Of a DNA stretch of 64,000 nt, positions 33,767 to 47,499 are shown in pieces (the first letter of the stretch is position 1; the number at the start of each line of letters is the position of its first letter). Origin of the DNA: Datnioides undecimradiatus (taxonomy: Eukaryota > Chordata > Actinopteri > Lobotiformes > Datnioididae); NCBI GenBank assembly GCA_008933995.1, contig WARS01000065.1:124001-188000 (forward strand), given 5' to 3'. The notes beneath the pieces were generated by a model. It was not told the origin of the DNA and searched no databases. It saw only the letters and a list, made by a program, of their open reading frames with translations. A program made the position numbers and the translations under genes.

Positions 33767-34122
33767 GGCTGACTCAAGGGGTACTACATCGTCAAGACAG
33801 GAAACACCCTGGGTGCCGTGGCAACCCAAGGAGCTCCGTGGGACCGGCATGCTGCGCTTCACCACAGGCAACAACTACTGCAGGAGTCTGCTGCGATATT
33901 GTTGTTTTCTCCCAAATCTCTCGCCACCATTCTCTCTCTTTCATACACTCTCTCTCTCTCTCTCTCTTTATCTCCAATCTGTGTCTCTCTCACTGTGTAA
34001 TAATATCCTTTACACCATAGGCTCCCAATCTAATCTCATGCATCGGTACTCTTTAATTAAACTGATTTGCAGAGGCTCTCTCTTCCAGTCTGTCCTCAAT
34101 TCATTCATGCCCCCCATACCAA

Positions 34123-34152
34123 AACACACATACACACACACACACACACACT
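34123..34152 (+). repeat. (CA)15 microsatellite, one interruption
   Basis: CA run with one TA step near the start. Confidence 0.95.
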
Positions 34153-34169
34153 CGTGCCGTACATCCTCA

Positions 34170-34335
34170 TTCCACTACGTTCTCGTTGGCAGCTCTGCAA
34201 TCAACCGAAATGCCACGCAGTTCACAAAATGTTACTCCTAATTATTTCCTGATCTCATTGAAGCAGCTGTTCCCCATCCAGCACAATCGCTCTTTGATTG
34301 GTGACACCAAACGGCGACGACTCGACAATAAACAC
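34170..34335. promoter_or_regulatory. Candidate conserved non-coding element
   Basis: Between CA tracts lies non-repetitive sequence with GCAATCAACCG, CCTAATTATTTCC, GCAGCTGTTCC (E-box CAGCTG) and CTTTGATTGGTGAC (TCF/LEF-like CTTTGAT and CCAAT-box complement ATTGG). Function is inferred. Confidence 0.28.
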
Positions 34336-34539
34336 TCGACCAGAATGTCCCGATATGACACCTCGGGGTGGGTGCGGAAGTCAGATCGTCTCTGTTCGTT
34401 GTTCGTGCAGTCCATTTATCAGCTGAAATTGAACCAAACAGGATGGGACGGGATGGGTGGGGGTTATCCTTGCAGAGCAGCGGGTTTTCGTTTTTGAAAC
34501 CCTGCTGCAGCTAATCATTGCAAACGAGAAAACACTCTC

Positions 34540-34541
<2 letters not shown>

Positions 34542-34571
<30 letters not shown>
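34542..34571 (+). repeat. (CA)15 microsatellite
   Basis: Perfect CA run in intron 1. Confidence 0.97.
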
Positions 34572-34572
<1 letters not shown>

Positions 34573-36669
34573 GGTTTTTGTATTGTATAGCTGCTCCTGA
34601 GCCTGTGAGTCTAATTTGCTGCGCGGAGATAATAGAAAAAGTGGAGCTACAGTTCGCTCCCTTTCCCGCTCTTCCTCTCTTTATAATTTCCTCTTTGTTC
34701 ACCTGCTTATCTACCTCCTTCTCTTTCTCTCACGTTCTCGCCCTGCTTCTGAGGGATTCAATTTCCCCCCAGCTAGTAAACTGCACTGTAATTATACAAG
34801 CTGCTTTACTGAACTGGACGGGGATGATTCCTTTTATGCGTACAGGGACCGGCCTCCCTTTAAAACCCATCCGGGCAGCCCCATCATCTCCAGCCGGCGT
34901 TGGTGATCTCCTCCTACATCTGTCCATCTGTTCATCTGTCGCCTTTCTTCTCCCAGTCGTCCCTTTAGTACCTCTCTTCTTCCCTTTCTGTCGGCGGGTC
35001 AGCTTGTCTGGCTCGGCGCTGGTGATTCTATTTATTGCCGTCGTGTATCTCCATTACGCCGCAGCAGCGCGGTGCCGCCTGCAAGCGTACAAAACCCTGT
35101 GATAAAACTCAGCACACAGCGCTCGAATTGGGTTTAGGGGAGGCTGGCGCATTATCCAAGAGGATGAAAGTAACTGAGTACATTTACTGAAGAAGCGTAA
35201 GACTCGAGTGTATTTGTGCGGGTGATTTACTGAGATGTTCAGGTGGACAAGATTTATCCACGCAGCAAATTCAGTTCTGTCTTGAGCAAGCCTTGCTGCG
35301 CTGTACGTATATAATGTGAAAATAACTGTTCTCCATTGGGAACGCACGCTCAGACACACACACGCACAAGTAAGAGAATGAAAAACAGTCACGCGTGCAC
35401 ACACTTCATTGCCTCTGTGATGAAGTTGAGCCTGACAATCAAATGGACTCCCCATCAACAAAGTCCTGTCTGTCTGCCCACTGGTTCGGGCAGTTAGACA
35501 CAGGCCGATGCACATATCAGACAGTAATCGGGGCTTCAGTAAACTAAAACTAAATCATTTCTGTGACATTTTACTCTAAGGATTGTTTAAAAAATCGAAA
35601 TATATCAATTATTTTAACATAAAGCAGAGGGTGCTGTCAGATGTTGCTGCAGATGTTAGATGTTTCTTGTGCACAAGAAATTTGGATTTTTGCCCATCCT
35701 GGATGACTTTTTCTGCAATGTGTTTCTAATATATCTGCCATGAAAACGTTTCCATACAGTCCTGGTAGGTATTTTTTGTCTAGGTGAAGCATAAATGAAT
35801 TGAAAAGAAAGAAAGGAACAGCAAACATAAGGGTAATGGGGCTACAAATCTAACATCTGACTTGAGAACGGTGCCACAGGAAACTCGGTTGGGTCATTAA
35901 AATCAAAATAGGGTTGTCTCCCCGGGATCAGCGATGTGCTCGGTGCATTAACCAGCAAAAAAGAAGGTCCATGTGGAAATGCTGACCAGTCTGTAACACC
36001 GGAGGTCAGAGCAGAGGGTTACCAAAGTCATCAGGGAGTTACCACTGGGGATCACAAAGTCAAACTCACTGTTAAATTCAAATTGCGATCAGTTGTTGTG
36101 GAAACATCTTGCACTGGACCAAGATGTTTAGCATCTCTCTCCTCTCACTGGTCTCCCTGTCAGAGGTTATAGTCACAGCATCTCTGGTAGCAGCAGCATG
36201 TTTCTGCCTTTCTGAAGGACGCTCAAGGACACCTCAGAGGAGCAGATGCCTCCCAGCAGGGCGGCTTAACGACAGCTTACTTAAGATCATCTTCCAAAAT
36301 CCTCAAGAGCCTGCTCCATTAAGTGGCCGACTCAAACGCCGTTTAAGGAGCGGTATGCAAAGGACCTGGCAACCACCACGCAGATCCACACCAACATGTA
36401 AAGCCATAATGACTATCGTCAGGCCAATCATTACCATCATGCAACAGGGACGCAAAACAGGACTAATTGCTTCCTTCTGGGGTCCCAGGAGATTCACTGG
36501 GTACATAAATGACGGCTTCTAGAAGGGAGGGAGGAGAGGGGTGAGCAAGGGATGGTGGGGGGACGGAGAGGCAGGTTTTCAATAAGGTGATCAGCTTTCC
36601 CATGTCGCCTGGCGCTCGCTCTCATTTTCTCACTCTTTGCTTTAATTGGAGGGAAGGTGAGGCGAGCAA

Positions 36670-36810
36670 GTGGAGGTGGTGGTGGGGGGGGAATCCGCAG
36701 CCATTTTAATCTAATTGCTGCGGGTGTGGGAGTCGGGGTTTTGTAATTACAGTTAAGTCAAAGCCCCTTCAGGCTGCGGCAGGATTGAGAGCAGAGATGC
36801 TGGGAAACGT
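36670..36810. promoter_or_regulatory. Candidate conserved non-coding element
   Basis: After a G-rich run come CCATTTTAATCTAATTGC, GTAATTACAG and TCAAAGCCCC motifs. The TAATTAC/TAATTG cores are homeodomain-like. Inference only. Confidence 0.22.
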
Positions 36811-39800
36811 GGAAATGGAAGGGATATGAAGCGCTTCAATTCGAGGCGAAAAAGAGCTGTGCGGAAACGTCAGAAATCACCTAGCAAACATCTGGCGCAT
36901 CACGGAGGTAAAGTGAAGACCGTCACGTACGCAGAGTGGTTTCTGATGACACGAGGGTCAACTAATCATAGTACTGATGCTTAATTAAGTGTAATTTGAG
37001 ATGCAAACCACCACTGTAGCTTGTAGCATACCTGCAATAACATGCAATGTGTGGCCGCTTAAAAAGCATGTCCAATCATGGATACGAGAAGACATTAACA
37101 GATATCTTTAGGCTGTTTTAGACATGGTACACTCCTCACCCGAGTTAACATCCTGTTGTTCTGACTTGCATTTGCTACAGCAACTGCAAAAGACAGTAGC
37201 TAGCTAATAGCTTGTCAGCGTTCTACAGGATAGGTCTGCAGGCCTGACAGGCTCTAACGCTTGTTTCTGATATAATAATATAGCTTCTAGGCTAATCACG
37301 AGTGCACACGATCATATAAAAAGGAAAGCTAGGCTTGAAACAAGGCAGAACAGTGGAATATTGCACAAACTGTGTGCAAGTGAAGCAGTTATAACTCTAA
37401 CTGTAAGCATTCAGCAGGTGGACCATTTAGGCTAAAGTTATTCTGCCAGGCAAAACCAACATCCACACACAAGCCGAACCACAGGACAGGCCACTTCTCA
37501 AAGCGTTATGCTCATTTTTCTGCAACCATTACGACTATTCTGACAAATAAATGCATAAGGGCCCTAAAGGCTAGGTTGCCAAGATACATTAAGCATTATC
37601 AGTGCGTATTTATTCATTGGACTCCGTCTAGCGCCGGACTCTGGCAGTGTTCTGCAGGTGATGGAAAGTGCTCCTGCTCTTGGACGGATTACAATACCAC
37701 AGCAAACAGCCTGTTTGGATGTATAAATTCAGACAAACATTGTGTGAGTCCACAAAGTCATTGTCAGTGGACAACCTCCAGGCTGTACATCATGTTGACA
37801 TTACAGATTACAGTATGGGCGCTGTAGCTTCGGGCTTCCAGGGAGCAGTTGCTGAGTGTCCAAGGCTATAAGTAAAACCTGTGAGTATTCTTAAATTGAA
37901 TGTCAATCCTTTTTAAATGGCGTCCACCGAGCACAACGTGATGGTGGCCTTAAATCCATTCCCGCAGCAGGTTTTTTAGTCTTATGTGGCGACTTCTGAG
38001 CGGCTTCCAGCGAGAGTCCACCCAACCTGGAGGTAATTTACGTTTTAAAACAAGAGGATTTAAGGTAGCTACTGCGTTAGAGGGAGAGTACGAAGCAGCA
38101 CGAGTTCTGCTTCATCTGTGCACGTGACACAAGTCCAGCAACATATTAAAGATCGATCTCTCTCCACAGCCCCGATCTCCCCTCTTGTTCCTTCTTTACC
38201 GCTCAGTGGGTGTTTCCCCGAGTGACTCGCTGCACGCAACCCCGGGTCCCAGTGCCTCACTTACTGAACTTCACACGTGTTTGAATGTAAACTGTGATCT
38301 GCACACACACGCTTGAAGTTTCCCGTGTCCCATCCTTCTCTGACATAAGCGCTCCCTAGCTCCCTGACTGACATTAATCCAACATTTATACTTCCTGCTG
38401 AAAGCTTCGCATAACACAACACGACCCTCAGGGTGGGTGTGTGTGTGTGTAGAGTGACAGAGCGAGAGAGCTGGTTAATATTTGAAGCTGCTGTGTCTAA
38501 GGTTTGAGTGTTCACTTTACCTTGACATGCTGTAGGCGGAGGAGTACTCTATACGTATAAGTCCTGCCCAGTTTGCACTGCTGTGTACTGTAATAGGTAT
38601 ATTTTGGAGTGGCTTCATTAAATGTGACTCAGCTCATTAAGATCCAGCCCACAGACACTGGTTAACAGACTTTGTTTCCTGTAAAAAAGGCAATCTGGGA
38701 GATATAAACTATTTTGTTTCCCTATGCAACCTATAAGCTGATGCTAATTCCAGCTGGGAGACATCTAACTGGAAATGGAATATTTTGGCTTAACGACATT
38801 AAAGGTATTTTTTTTTTCCACCCACACTCGACTAAATATTTTTATCCCCTGTAATTTTCAACTTTATTTCCCACTTCTCATTGTTGCCTGAGATGTTATT
38901 ATTCAGGATGTCACGATCGAGTTTTGTCGGACTGATCTGAGTCCTTTGATTTTGGTCTGACTCATATTTACCCAAATGTTGATTAGATTCATTAAAATGG
39001 CAGCTGTAAATTGCTAAATGTGACACGCCTTAGTTTCCACAGGCTATATGATCCAAATACTGCAGGTCCTGGTTCAAAAGCAATAATGCAATCAGCATAG
39101 ATCGCTGATACAGTATAACTGTGTTTGACTGGGAGAATGCGACTAATGAAACTGACCTGATGCAATCTTCAGGAGAGAAGACGTATCACTCTGTCAGAGT
39201 TGCGTTAATTACAAAAAATGTTCCACTTGCAGTTTTACAGCGTTGCTTTTGAGCAGAGGTTCCCCCCCTAACTAACAATCTGAGATGAGCGCAAGATGAA
39301 GATGAAGAGCATCAGTAGTGACCCATTAAAATATGCTCTGACTAAGCATGTCCTAATGGTCAGATCAGGACAAAACATATAGATATGATACCTGAAATAC
39401 CAAATACAGCTGATGCTAACAGTTACATTGTTCCTGACACAAGAGACACAGAACTTACTGAATGCTATGGAATTAAATAAGAAATGAAGTAAATCGGACA
39501 GCTCATATTAAAAAAGGTGCAGAGAGTTTTCGTATGAGGGATGTTGAAGTATATAGGTGTACTGTGCAAATGTTTTTGTTTTTAAATTTTGTCAAAATCA
39601 ATAACTCAAATCGCAAATAGTAACACACCTCTTCTGGATCACTGGACCACATTCCACAGATTTCTCCTGCTAACCCAGCTGAGTGTCTTTACGTACAGGA
39701 GCGACGTAGGAGTCACCACCGGACGTGGCCACTGAACAGGTTCAGGAGCAAGCTGAAGAAGACGCTCGAAAGAGTGGAAAAAAGCCAGTAAGTGGACCTT

Positions 39801-40161
39801 GAGTTGAGAATCTTGTATCACGGATACAGTTTGTGTTACCGAGGTCAAGAATAAATGTCAAGTCTCTCTCATTCATTTTGCAAACTTGGGCTATTAAACA
39901 GTAGTTAATACAAAAATTAGTTAATTTTGCATTAATTGTTCTCTAGGCCTTGTAATAAAGTTCATCCTCTCCTTAAAATGTTAAGCAATTAATACATAAT
40001 GCATATGTCTGAGCATGTCTGTGAGAGTGTGTGAACGTGTGCGTGTGTGTGTGTGCATTGACTAATGCAGAGATACTGTCATTGAGGGTACAAGGGCATC
40101 GCTAAAAGCCCTCTTTATGCAAATGGTGCGGAGATGACAGTGTGTATGTGTCACAGGCAGG

Positions 40162-40220
40162 ACATATCTCATAATGATAACATATCTCAGCCGGCAGATA
40201 TGGCTGATATGGAATATGAG
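40162..40220. promoter_or_regulatory. GATA-motif cluster with imperfect inverted repeat
   Basis: Within 60 bp there are two CATATCTCA direct repeats (40163-40171, 40181-40189), TGATAA, CAGATATGG and TGATATGG. CATATCTCAGCC (40181-40192) and GGCTGATATG (40203-40212) pair as an inverted repeat with a 2-nt bulge. At least five GATA/TATC cores are present. Confidence 0.35.
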
Positions 40221-40423
40221 AGGCACGCAGACGCTACGCCGCGCGGCTCTCCCCTCGCCGCTTTCACACACGTACACACAAGTACGCGTTAACCCCCCCC
40301 CCCATCTCCCTCGCTCTGTTACATGGAGTGCTCATTAACAAATTTATTAATGGCCTCTTAATTATGTCTGCTTATCTTCTTCTAAAGCACCGGCACCGCC
40401 CCCAGACAGCAGTCTCAGCTTAG

Positions 40424-40451
40424 CCACACACACACACACACACACACACAG
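40424..40451 (+). repeat. (CA)14 microsatellite
   Basis: Perfect CA run in intron 1; more CA-rich sequence follows at 40573-40610. Confidence 0.97.
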
Positions 40452-40684
40452 GCACCGACGCTCACACATAGTATGTACATATTTACATAAAACCTTTCTC
40501 ACACTCTTTATATACATAACTTATGTATGTGTGTGTATATATAAAAACCCAGCGCTGAAATCTTCATTAGAAACACACTCACACACACACATACACACTT
40601 ACACACACACATTGAATTACAGGCATTTTTCAGACTAAATTATCTGATGAATGCTCCTGTGAGTCATGAATTGACTTCAGCCTC

Positions 40685-41110
40685 TCATTCTTTCCTTTGA
40701 CTCCCTCTGTCCCCCCACCTCACCCCCCCTTGATATAATTGAGCACCACTGGCCGCTCCATCTTTCCCAGGCCTATCTCTTCCCTCCTTCCCTCCGTTGC
40801 TCTTTACCTTTTCCTGGTGTTTTATTTCAATTATCTCCCCTCCTCCACCTTCCCTCCTCTCCCTCACTCCCCTCTATCAGTCCATCTCTCGCCGCTGCTC
40901 CTGACCCTCTTAGCTCCCTCGTTCCTTCCACCCACCTGCCTCCTCTCCTCTTTATCCCTCCATCTCTCTATCACAGCATCTCTTCCTCGCCATTTTAGAG
41001 CTGCTTTTAGTTCTTGCTTCCTCTTCCCTATCTGTCCATCTCTCCTGGGCTCTCCAAGATATATCTCTGGGCTCCCTCCTTCCTCACCTCCTTACCTCCC
41101 TTTCTCCTCT
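40685..41110 (+). other. Pyrimidine-rich (CT) island
   Basis: Plus strand dominated by C/T for about 425 bp; the 125-codon frame within it is compositional (Ser, Leu, Pro, Phe). Confidence 0.78.
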
Positions 41111-41667
41111 ACCTAATTGACTCATCAGCCCCTGCAGGGTCGTATCAGTCCTTTTGAAATACATATTGTATGCTGCATTTCAAATCAGTCAATTAATCAT
41201 TTCCTTTCCACTATTCATTAGTTAGTAAGGCATTAAGGCGTATACCTATATACACTTATTTATATATGTTATATAAACAAAAATATGTAAAATAATCATT
41301 AATATACAATATACTGAAGTGTCATATTAATTCACTGTATACTGATGAAACAGTACAGGCATATGCACGAACACACTTGCATTTAATCTCTGGATAATCA
41401 AAGCAGCATCCCAGCAGTTGTATGTACCCATGATGCCACGCTGCAGCCTGACACAGATGGATAATGGCTGTCATTTTCTGTGAAGTAGTGCAAATAGCGC
41501 ACAGTGGTTGTGTGTGTGACAGAAGTGCGTCATGGGAACACTGAGGACCAAACACTCTCAGGACACTTTTGGTCAGAATACACACTCAATGCTGCTGCTG
41601 CTGCTGGTTGTGTCTTTAGATCTCCCAACCCAAACAGAGATGTCCTGATATCACAGCTCTTTTATAA

Positions 41668-41699
41668 AAAAAAATAAATAAATAAAAAAAATAAAAAAA
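41668..41699 (+). repeat. A-rich tract with AAAT units
   Basis: Poly-A interrupted by four T residues (AATAAATAAAT type). Confidence 0.9.
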
Positions 41700-42148
41700 A
41701 CTACTTCTCTGCCTCAACAAGAGCTGACAAAAAGTCAATATCCTCCACAGTGCTCCACTTTGTATAAGAGACACCTGCAAAATCCAGACATGGCATGCCA
41801 CAACCGAAGTAGACTTTCATCTGGCCGCTGAAATACTCGGAACCGTCCGATCCACGCTGAGCCGAGCGATGCTCAAAAACAGCATCTCCAAAGTGGAAAC
41901 GTGACAAACTGGATACAACAGCGAATCCTGTCACTGGATTCCTAATTACAGTCATGTAAGATGATTAAAAACACAATCTAGGGTGATGTCACTCAGTGTG
42001 GTGTCTCTCCCCAGACCTCGGCACTTCTATCCCTCTTCATCCCTCCACCGTCCTCCTCCTTCCTCCTGGTTACCTCTGGCTAGAGGTCAGACTTCAGTCT
42101 TCCCCTGACTGCTCTAATCAAACCATCTCCCAATTCACTTTAAGTCCT

Positions 42149-42150
<2 letters not shown>

Positions 42151-42188
<38 letters not shown>
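42151..42188 (+). repeat. (GT)18 microsatellite
   Basis: Perfect GT run in intron 1. Confidence 0.97.
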
Positions 42189-42190
<2 letters not shown>

Positions 42191-43340
42191 ATGGGTGCTT
42201 CACTTCACCTCACACATTTCTTGAAAAGTGCTATATGAATTATTAACATACGGACAAATCTTCTTAAAATCAGAGGTTTCTTCTTTCAGATTTACATATA
42301 TTTGGTGTCAGTTAAGAGAAATGGCAAATATTTGCGTGAATGGGCTTCTGCCGATGTGCTTTCTATGTGAATCCCAATGTCTCCCAGGGCTGAGTGGAAA
42401 TGGCAAATGGTGAAATGAACTCTCCCCAGAGAAGGACGGACGCTTTGCTGATAACTGTGTGATAAACACAAATGAATCTGATGCTCACTTGAATCAAAAC
42501 CGTTTGTGATTGCAGCGTGTACTGGTTGTTGAAGTGTTGTGTTGGTTGTGTCGTCTCACACACATCTTTGTATATTACTTAATATCGCCTTAATAGCCAA
42601 CTTCACAATGCACTGCATTTAAGAAGTTCAGGGACTGAACTACTTAAATGCAACTACTGCTGCTGAAAATATTAACAAGGACAGAAATATTGAGATTTAG
42701 TGTGAAACCTCCAACGAGTTCTTCGAATTAAACAACAAAATTCACATGTTTTCAGTCAATGAACTCTAAAAAGACACGTGGAAGATCTGATCAGTGCTTT
42801 CCAAAGCTGGTACCTGGAGGAGAAGATCAAGGTTTAGGTCAAGAAAAGTTCTGCCTAGGGGACAATCATCGTCACGGTTACAACAATAAACACGTGGTTA
42901 AGCTTTAACTGTTTTAAATCATGTTTTAGAGCGGAGTTCAAAGAGAACTGATGGCAAACTGGTGAAAGCTAAGATACAAGATGCAGTGTTCGATTCAGGT
43001 GAAAACAGTCTTCCTGGAAGCAATTTAAACACATACGCAGGCTGTTGTATGCAAGCAATAGATTGAATAGGTCCTCTCTCTCTCTGTCTCTGCCAGTGGT
43101 GCTAAGATGGAATCCTGCCACGAAGTCCATGTTCTAGCGAGCTGCGGCTCTGGCAGAGTCCATCATGCTGGAAGCTCACAGGAGGATCATGAACCGAGTC
43201 CTGAATCCCACAAATCAAACGCTCTGGAGTCGTATACATGAATCAGTGATGGGCCTGTCTAATTATGATACAGCTGTCTGGATCCAGCTTGTTCTCTGTC
43301 ACATCCAATTCCAGCCACTGGAGGAGCTCCACCTCTGTGT

Positions 43341-43349
43341 CATCATCAT

Positions 43350-43380
<31 letters not shown>

Positions 43381-43383
43381 AGC
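43341..43383 (+). repeat. Compound (CAT)9-(CAG)5 trinucleotide repeat
   Basis: CAT/ATC triplets run to 43367 and switch in frame to CAG triplets at 43368-43383. On the fgf11 sense strand this reads (CTG)n(ATG)n. Intronic. Confidence 0.95.
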
Positions 43384-45090
43384 CCACTTCCACCTCTTAG
43401 CAGCGATCACAAATTCACACATTTAAAACAACGAACACACCGAGAAATCGGCGACTAATCTCGTGATGCTTTCATCTCAAGTCTCGGACACGCTGCATTA
43501 AACGCCGTGCACATTTAAAGCGCGCCGTCGGCGGCGTCCTGAGGTTAGAATCAGATCTGCTGCAGTATGACACGCTGGAATGATGAGCCTCGATTTAAGA
43601 GTGTGACATGAATTCGTGATAGAAACTGAGTTGAATAAGTTATATCATCTGGTTTCATTATAAGGATTTAATGCTCCTGCCCTCCATCTCAGCGTGTCCT
43701 TAAATGGATTACACGAAACACACGGAACATGAATAGATATGTTAATATATCCACTTATGCATGGAACATGTATTAAAGGAGGGTGCTATAGATGTTCTGT
43801 AGATATGAGTCATCCTGGTAGACGGCATCATGGGTTTGAATCTGTCTTGTGACCTTTGTGAATGTCAGCGCCCGTCCGCCGCTCCATCCCGTCACTTACC
43901 ACTTCAGAACGTCTAATAAAGCTGAAACGGTTCAAAAATAATGATGATAAATATCTGGGAATGGCTGTCCTTCATGGCCCAGTGGCCTTGAGGGGCTTAC
44001 AACGTCTCAACTTGCAAAGATTCCCAGCAGCCCCCCCCCCCGCCCCTCCCTCCGTCTCCCCTCTGCCTTTTAGCCGCCCGGTGCTGGTGTGATTTACACG
44101 TCCAGCATGAAACCGGGAGTTTCATAATATCACATAAATGCATGAAGATGAGTTTTCGCTGACTCCCGTCCAATGCACATGACTTAGATGTTCAGAATGA
44201 GTTGGATGCAGTGTCATGTCCCACTCTCACTTAACATCCTGTGCAGCAACGGACGAGTAAGTACAAAGCGTAGCAACAACTGCTGCTGTCGAGTGAAACC
44301 ACGCCGCTGACTTCTTTATGGAAACAACATGGTACATTAAATCCATCGAGCCTGCGGTTTGTTTGGGCGCACAAACTATGATCTGCAAAGGGGAACGGTC
44401 ACGTCAGGTAGCCCACCGCTAGCAAATTAACCCGCTAACACGTATAAATGCTGCCAGCTGACCACCGCTCGCTGCTCTGGGAGCTGTCGAGGTTTTCTCA
44501 CAGATCACACTGGCAGTTGGTTTGAGAATGTTGTTTTATGCATTTAATACAAATACGCTGCTGATATGCACATTTCAGTAAAAGGATTAATTCCCTCCAG
44601 AAGGGAAATTTCAGCAAATTTCAGTAAACATTTCCTTTTGCTTTAAATAAATGTTCATTAAGTGTATCACGTCGAGTTTAGTTTATTTACTGCATGATCG
44701 ACATTATTAAAATCAACCAAACCTAAAGACAATAACTGATTCTAGCATTTAGTCCAAGTCTTAGCTTCGCAAAAAGCATCATTTCATTAGTAATAATACC
44801 ATTTTATATTGTTGATTTAAACTGAGTCACCATTTCATGATACACTCACATATTAAACAGGTTAAACAGCATTAAACATTTAGCGTTGTGTTGTTTTGAC
44901 TCGCCTAATTGAATGTTAGACTTAATGAAAGGCTGCTCTCCCTCGCTCTCTGCAGAGGGGGAGTCTAATTGCATGATGGATAATTCAATGGCAGAGGTAA
45001 AGCCCCCTTTTTAGAGGAAGTTCTCCTCTCATCTGCACGTAAAATCTCTTCTGAGAGTACAGCAGTCATTTCTAGAATACATGTAATATT

Positions 45091-45092
<2 letters not shown>

Positions 45093-45128
<36 letters not shown>

Positions 45129-45142
45129 ACGGGGGGGGGGGG
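45093..45142 (+). repeat. (GT)17 followed by G12 homopolymer
   Basis: Perfect GT run at 45093-45127, then CAC and twelve G residues at 45131-45142. Confidence 0.97.
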
Positions 45143-45273
45143 TTGCGCTCTGGCTTGTCTCCAGCTTTACAGATTGATGGCACATTAAAGTGAAGGACGC
45201 GTCACGCACCTGTGCTTGTGTACCACAGGGGAACAACAGACAGGTAGACAGGGTGCTGCAATCAGCAAGGTGC

Positions 45274-45275
<2 letters not shown>

Positions 45276-45308
<33 letters not shown>
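45276..45308 (+). repeat. (CA)16 microsatellite
   Basis: Perfect CA run, complementary partner of the GT tract 150 bp to its left. Confidence 0.97.
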
Positions 45309-45310
<2 letters not shown>

Positions 45311-46959
45311 ACACTCGGGAATTCACAGTGTATCTGACTTGTGTATTTTTCAAAGCCAAATTCTGACACATGTACGCGCTGTATGTCCCGAGTCAACGTC
45401 CACACACGTGCTTTTGAAAGCGCACGCCATGCCCAGAGGGGGTTGATACAGTATAGATCACAGCTCTGCGTGCACGGCGTCCCCTTTTATCATCTCTGTG
45501 TGCATTTGTGTGTGTGTGTGCATGCGGTCGGTGTGAATAAAGTGAGCAAGAGCAAGCGTAAGCCGCGCGCCTGTCAGTGCGATTTGCCACATTTCTCTTG
45601 GAAACAATACAGCGGCGTTTGCATTTGTACACACAGACTGTGCGGCTGTACATTATGATTACGTTATATCTGTACGGCGTCGCTCCAGTAACAGAGGAGT
45701 TATCTCTGTATGGCCGAAGCGCTCGCCTCCGCGCTCCGTCTATGGAAACACGCAAGTTACATTATTCAGTGTTATTCATGTACTGCCGAGGGAACGGCAC
45801 TTTAAGTACAGTAAAAGGCATGCACGTTTAAGTGCTCCGTGTGTGTGGAAGGGACAGGAGGACAAGTGGGGGAAACGCAGGAAGTGGAAGAATGGTCGAG
45901 AGGTGTGACAAAGACAAGAGATGGGTGGCCATGAAGACAGATACAAGAGAATTATATACAGATAGATCAGTGGGGAAAGTCAAGGTGGCGCAGTATGATC
46001 AGGGCTAAACACTGGAGTGTTTACTAAAAGCCAGGTATGTGGCTTTTGTGCGCCTGTGTTTAGTCACTGCCGTGTCGTGCTGTATTTAGGTTTCCAGTAC
46101 AGCGCACCGAGCATCATCTGAACATTTGAAAGTATGGCTCTTCTCCACCAGCAAAGACTATTAAAGAATCCCATCAGAAATGAAGTTTATCTTGTAAGTT
46201 CACATTGTGTCCTTCATGAAACAGCCTCCGTTACAGTATCTGGCGCTCCACAGACCTCAGTTGGATAAGTTCTTTACGTTATACACAGAAGTCAACTTGT
46301 AGGTAATAGTCTACGTGGAAACTGATCAGGCACCAAGGAAACAAACTTCTTTTAGATTTTGGTGAAACAGCCCTTTAGCATCTTAGTTTTGGCTGTGACA
46401 GCTGCAGAATTTAAATTTCTGAGAGCACAATTAACTCCAAAACTACAAGTGACACTCACTCATGCTCAATTCCTCCCTCTAAAGAAAATACACTCCGTGT
46501 GTTTCAGCGAAGTCTGGCAGGTTTAGACTCATTAAAGCTACCAAACCATTCAGTTTTACAGCTGCCAGAAGCTAATGATCTAAAATTACTTCACATCCTG
46601 GAGGCTAAAGAATGTGAAAGCTGCTGGAGACACAGAACTTCATTCAAAAAACTGTTTTTTTAAGAGACTCGTGTTCAGGCAACCTTCTCTGTTACAGACA
46701 ACGCAGGCAGACAAATGTGAGGGCTGAGGCTGCGGTGCGTGCTGATCTGTTGGTCCGCAGCACCTGTCAGTAAATCCTACACCACCCTTGGGCGCCACAG
46801 TCTGTGTGATCAAAGTAAATTAACACGTAATCAGATACAGACGCGAGCAGGGAAGCATGCACACACAGACTTTTCCCCGTAAGGCCGGTTTATTCTAGCA
46901 CATCGCACGACGGCAGGTTTCAAGTGTTTGAAGTAATGTGTGTGGGAGAGGTAGACACA

Positions 46960-46985
<26 letters not shown>
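46960..46985 (+). repeat. (CA)13 microsatellite
   Basis: Perfect CA run; a short GT tract lies at 47088-47112 in inverse orientation. Confidence 0.96.
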
Positions 46986-46990
<5 letters not shown>

Positions 46991-47499
46991 GGATAAAAAT
47001 GTCATGTGATTTAATGAGTTTTCTTTTAGACAATGCCACATCGGTCAGGGACACTGTGTCTGAGTTCAGACTCTCAACACATGAACAATGTGTGTGTGTG
47101 TGTGCACGTGTGTATTCAGTGCTGTTGTAGATCAATGGCTTTTGCCTGCTTCTACGTTTTGTTCGGGATCCAACCAGCAGACTTTCATGTCACCTCTGTT
47201 TTCCCATGTTTGTGTGTCGTTATGTGCGCATGTGTGCGCACGTGTGGGTCCTGTATCCCTAAACTGCCATCTCTGTGTGACACATGTCCCGCCCGGCTCT
47301 GCACGCAAACCATGCGGCAAATTGATTGCATATAAAATGCTAATGCTGCCTTTACTGTCCTCGGCATGTTAATATTGAGATTTAACTATGGGCACTGATT
47401 AAAGGGGCAGCGCACCGTTTCTGTGCGTGGGGTTTTTTTGACATTGAGCAAAGCAAGGTTGGGTCGGTGGTGGGGGTGCAAGATGCTGACTTGACGCTC

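Noticed and set aside
36109..36522. 137-codon plus-strand frame with a hydrophobic start that resembles a signal peptide
   Set aside because: No recognisable mature domain, no splice or transcript context, and the length is possible by chance in 64 kb.
43341..43383. Trinucleotide array as a CRISPR-like or coding homopolymer repeat
   Set aside because: Units are 3 bp with no spacers, and it is intronic with no supported exon around it.
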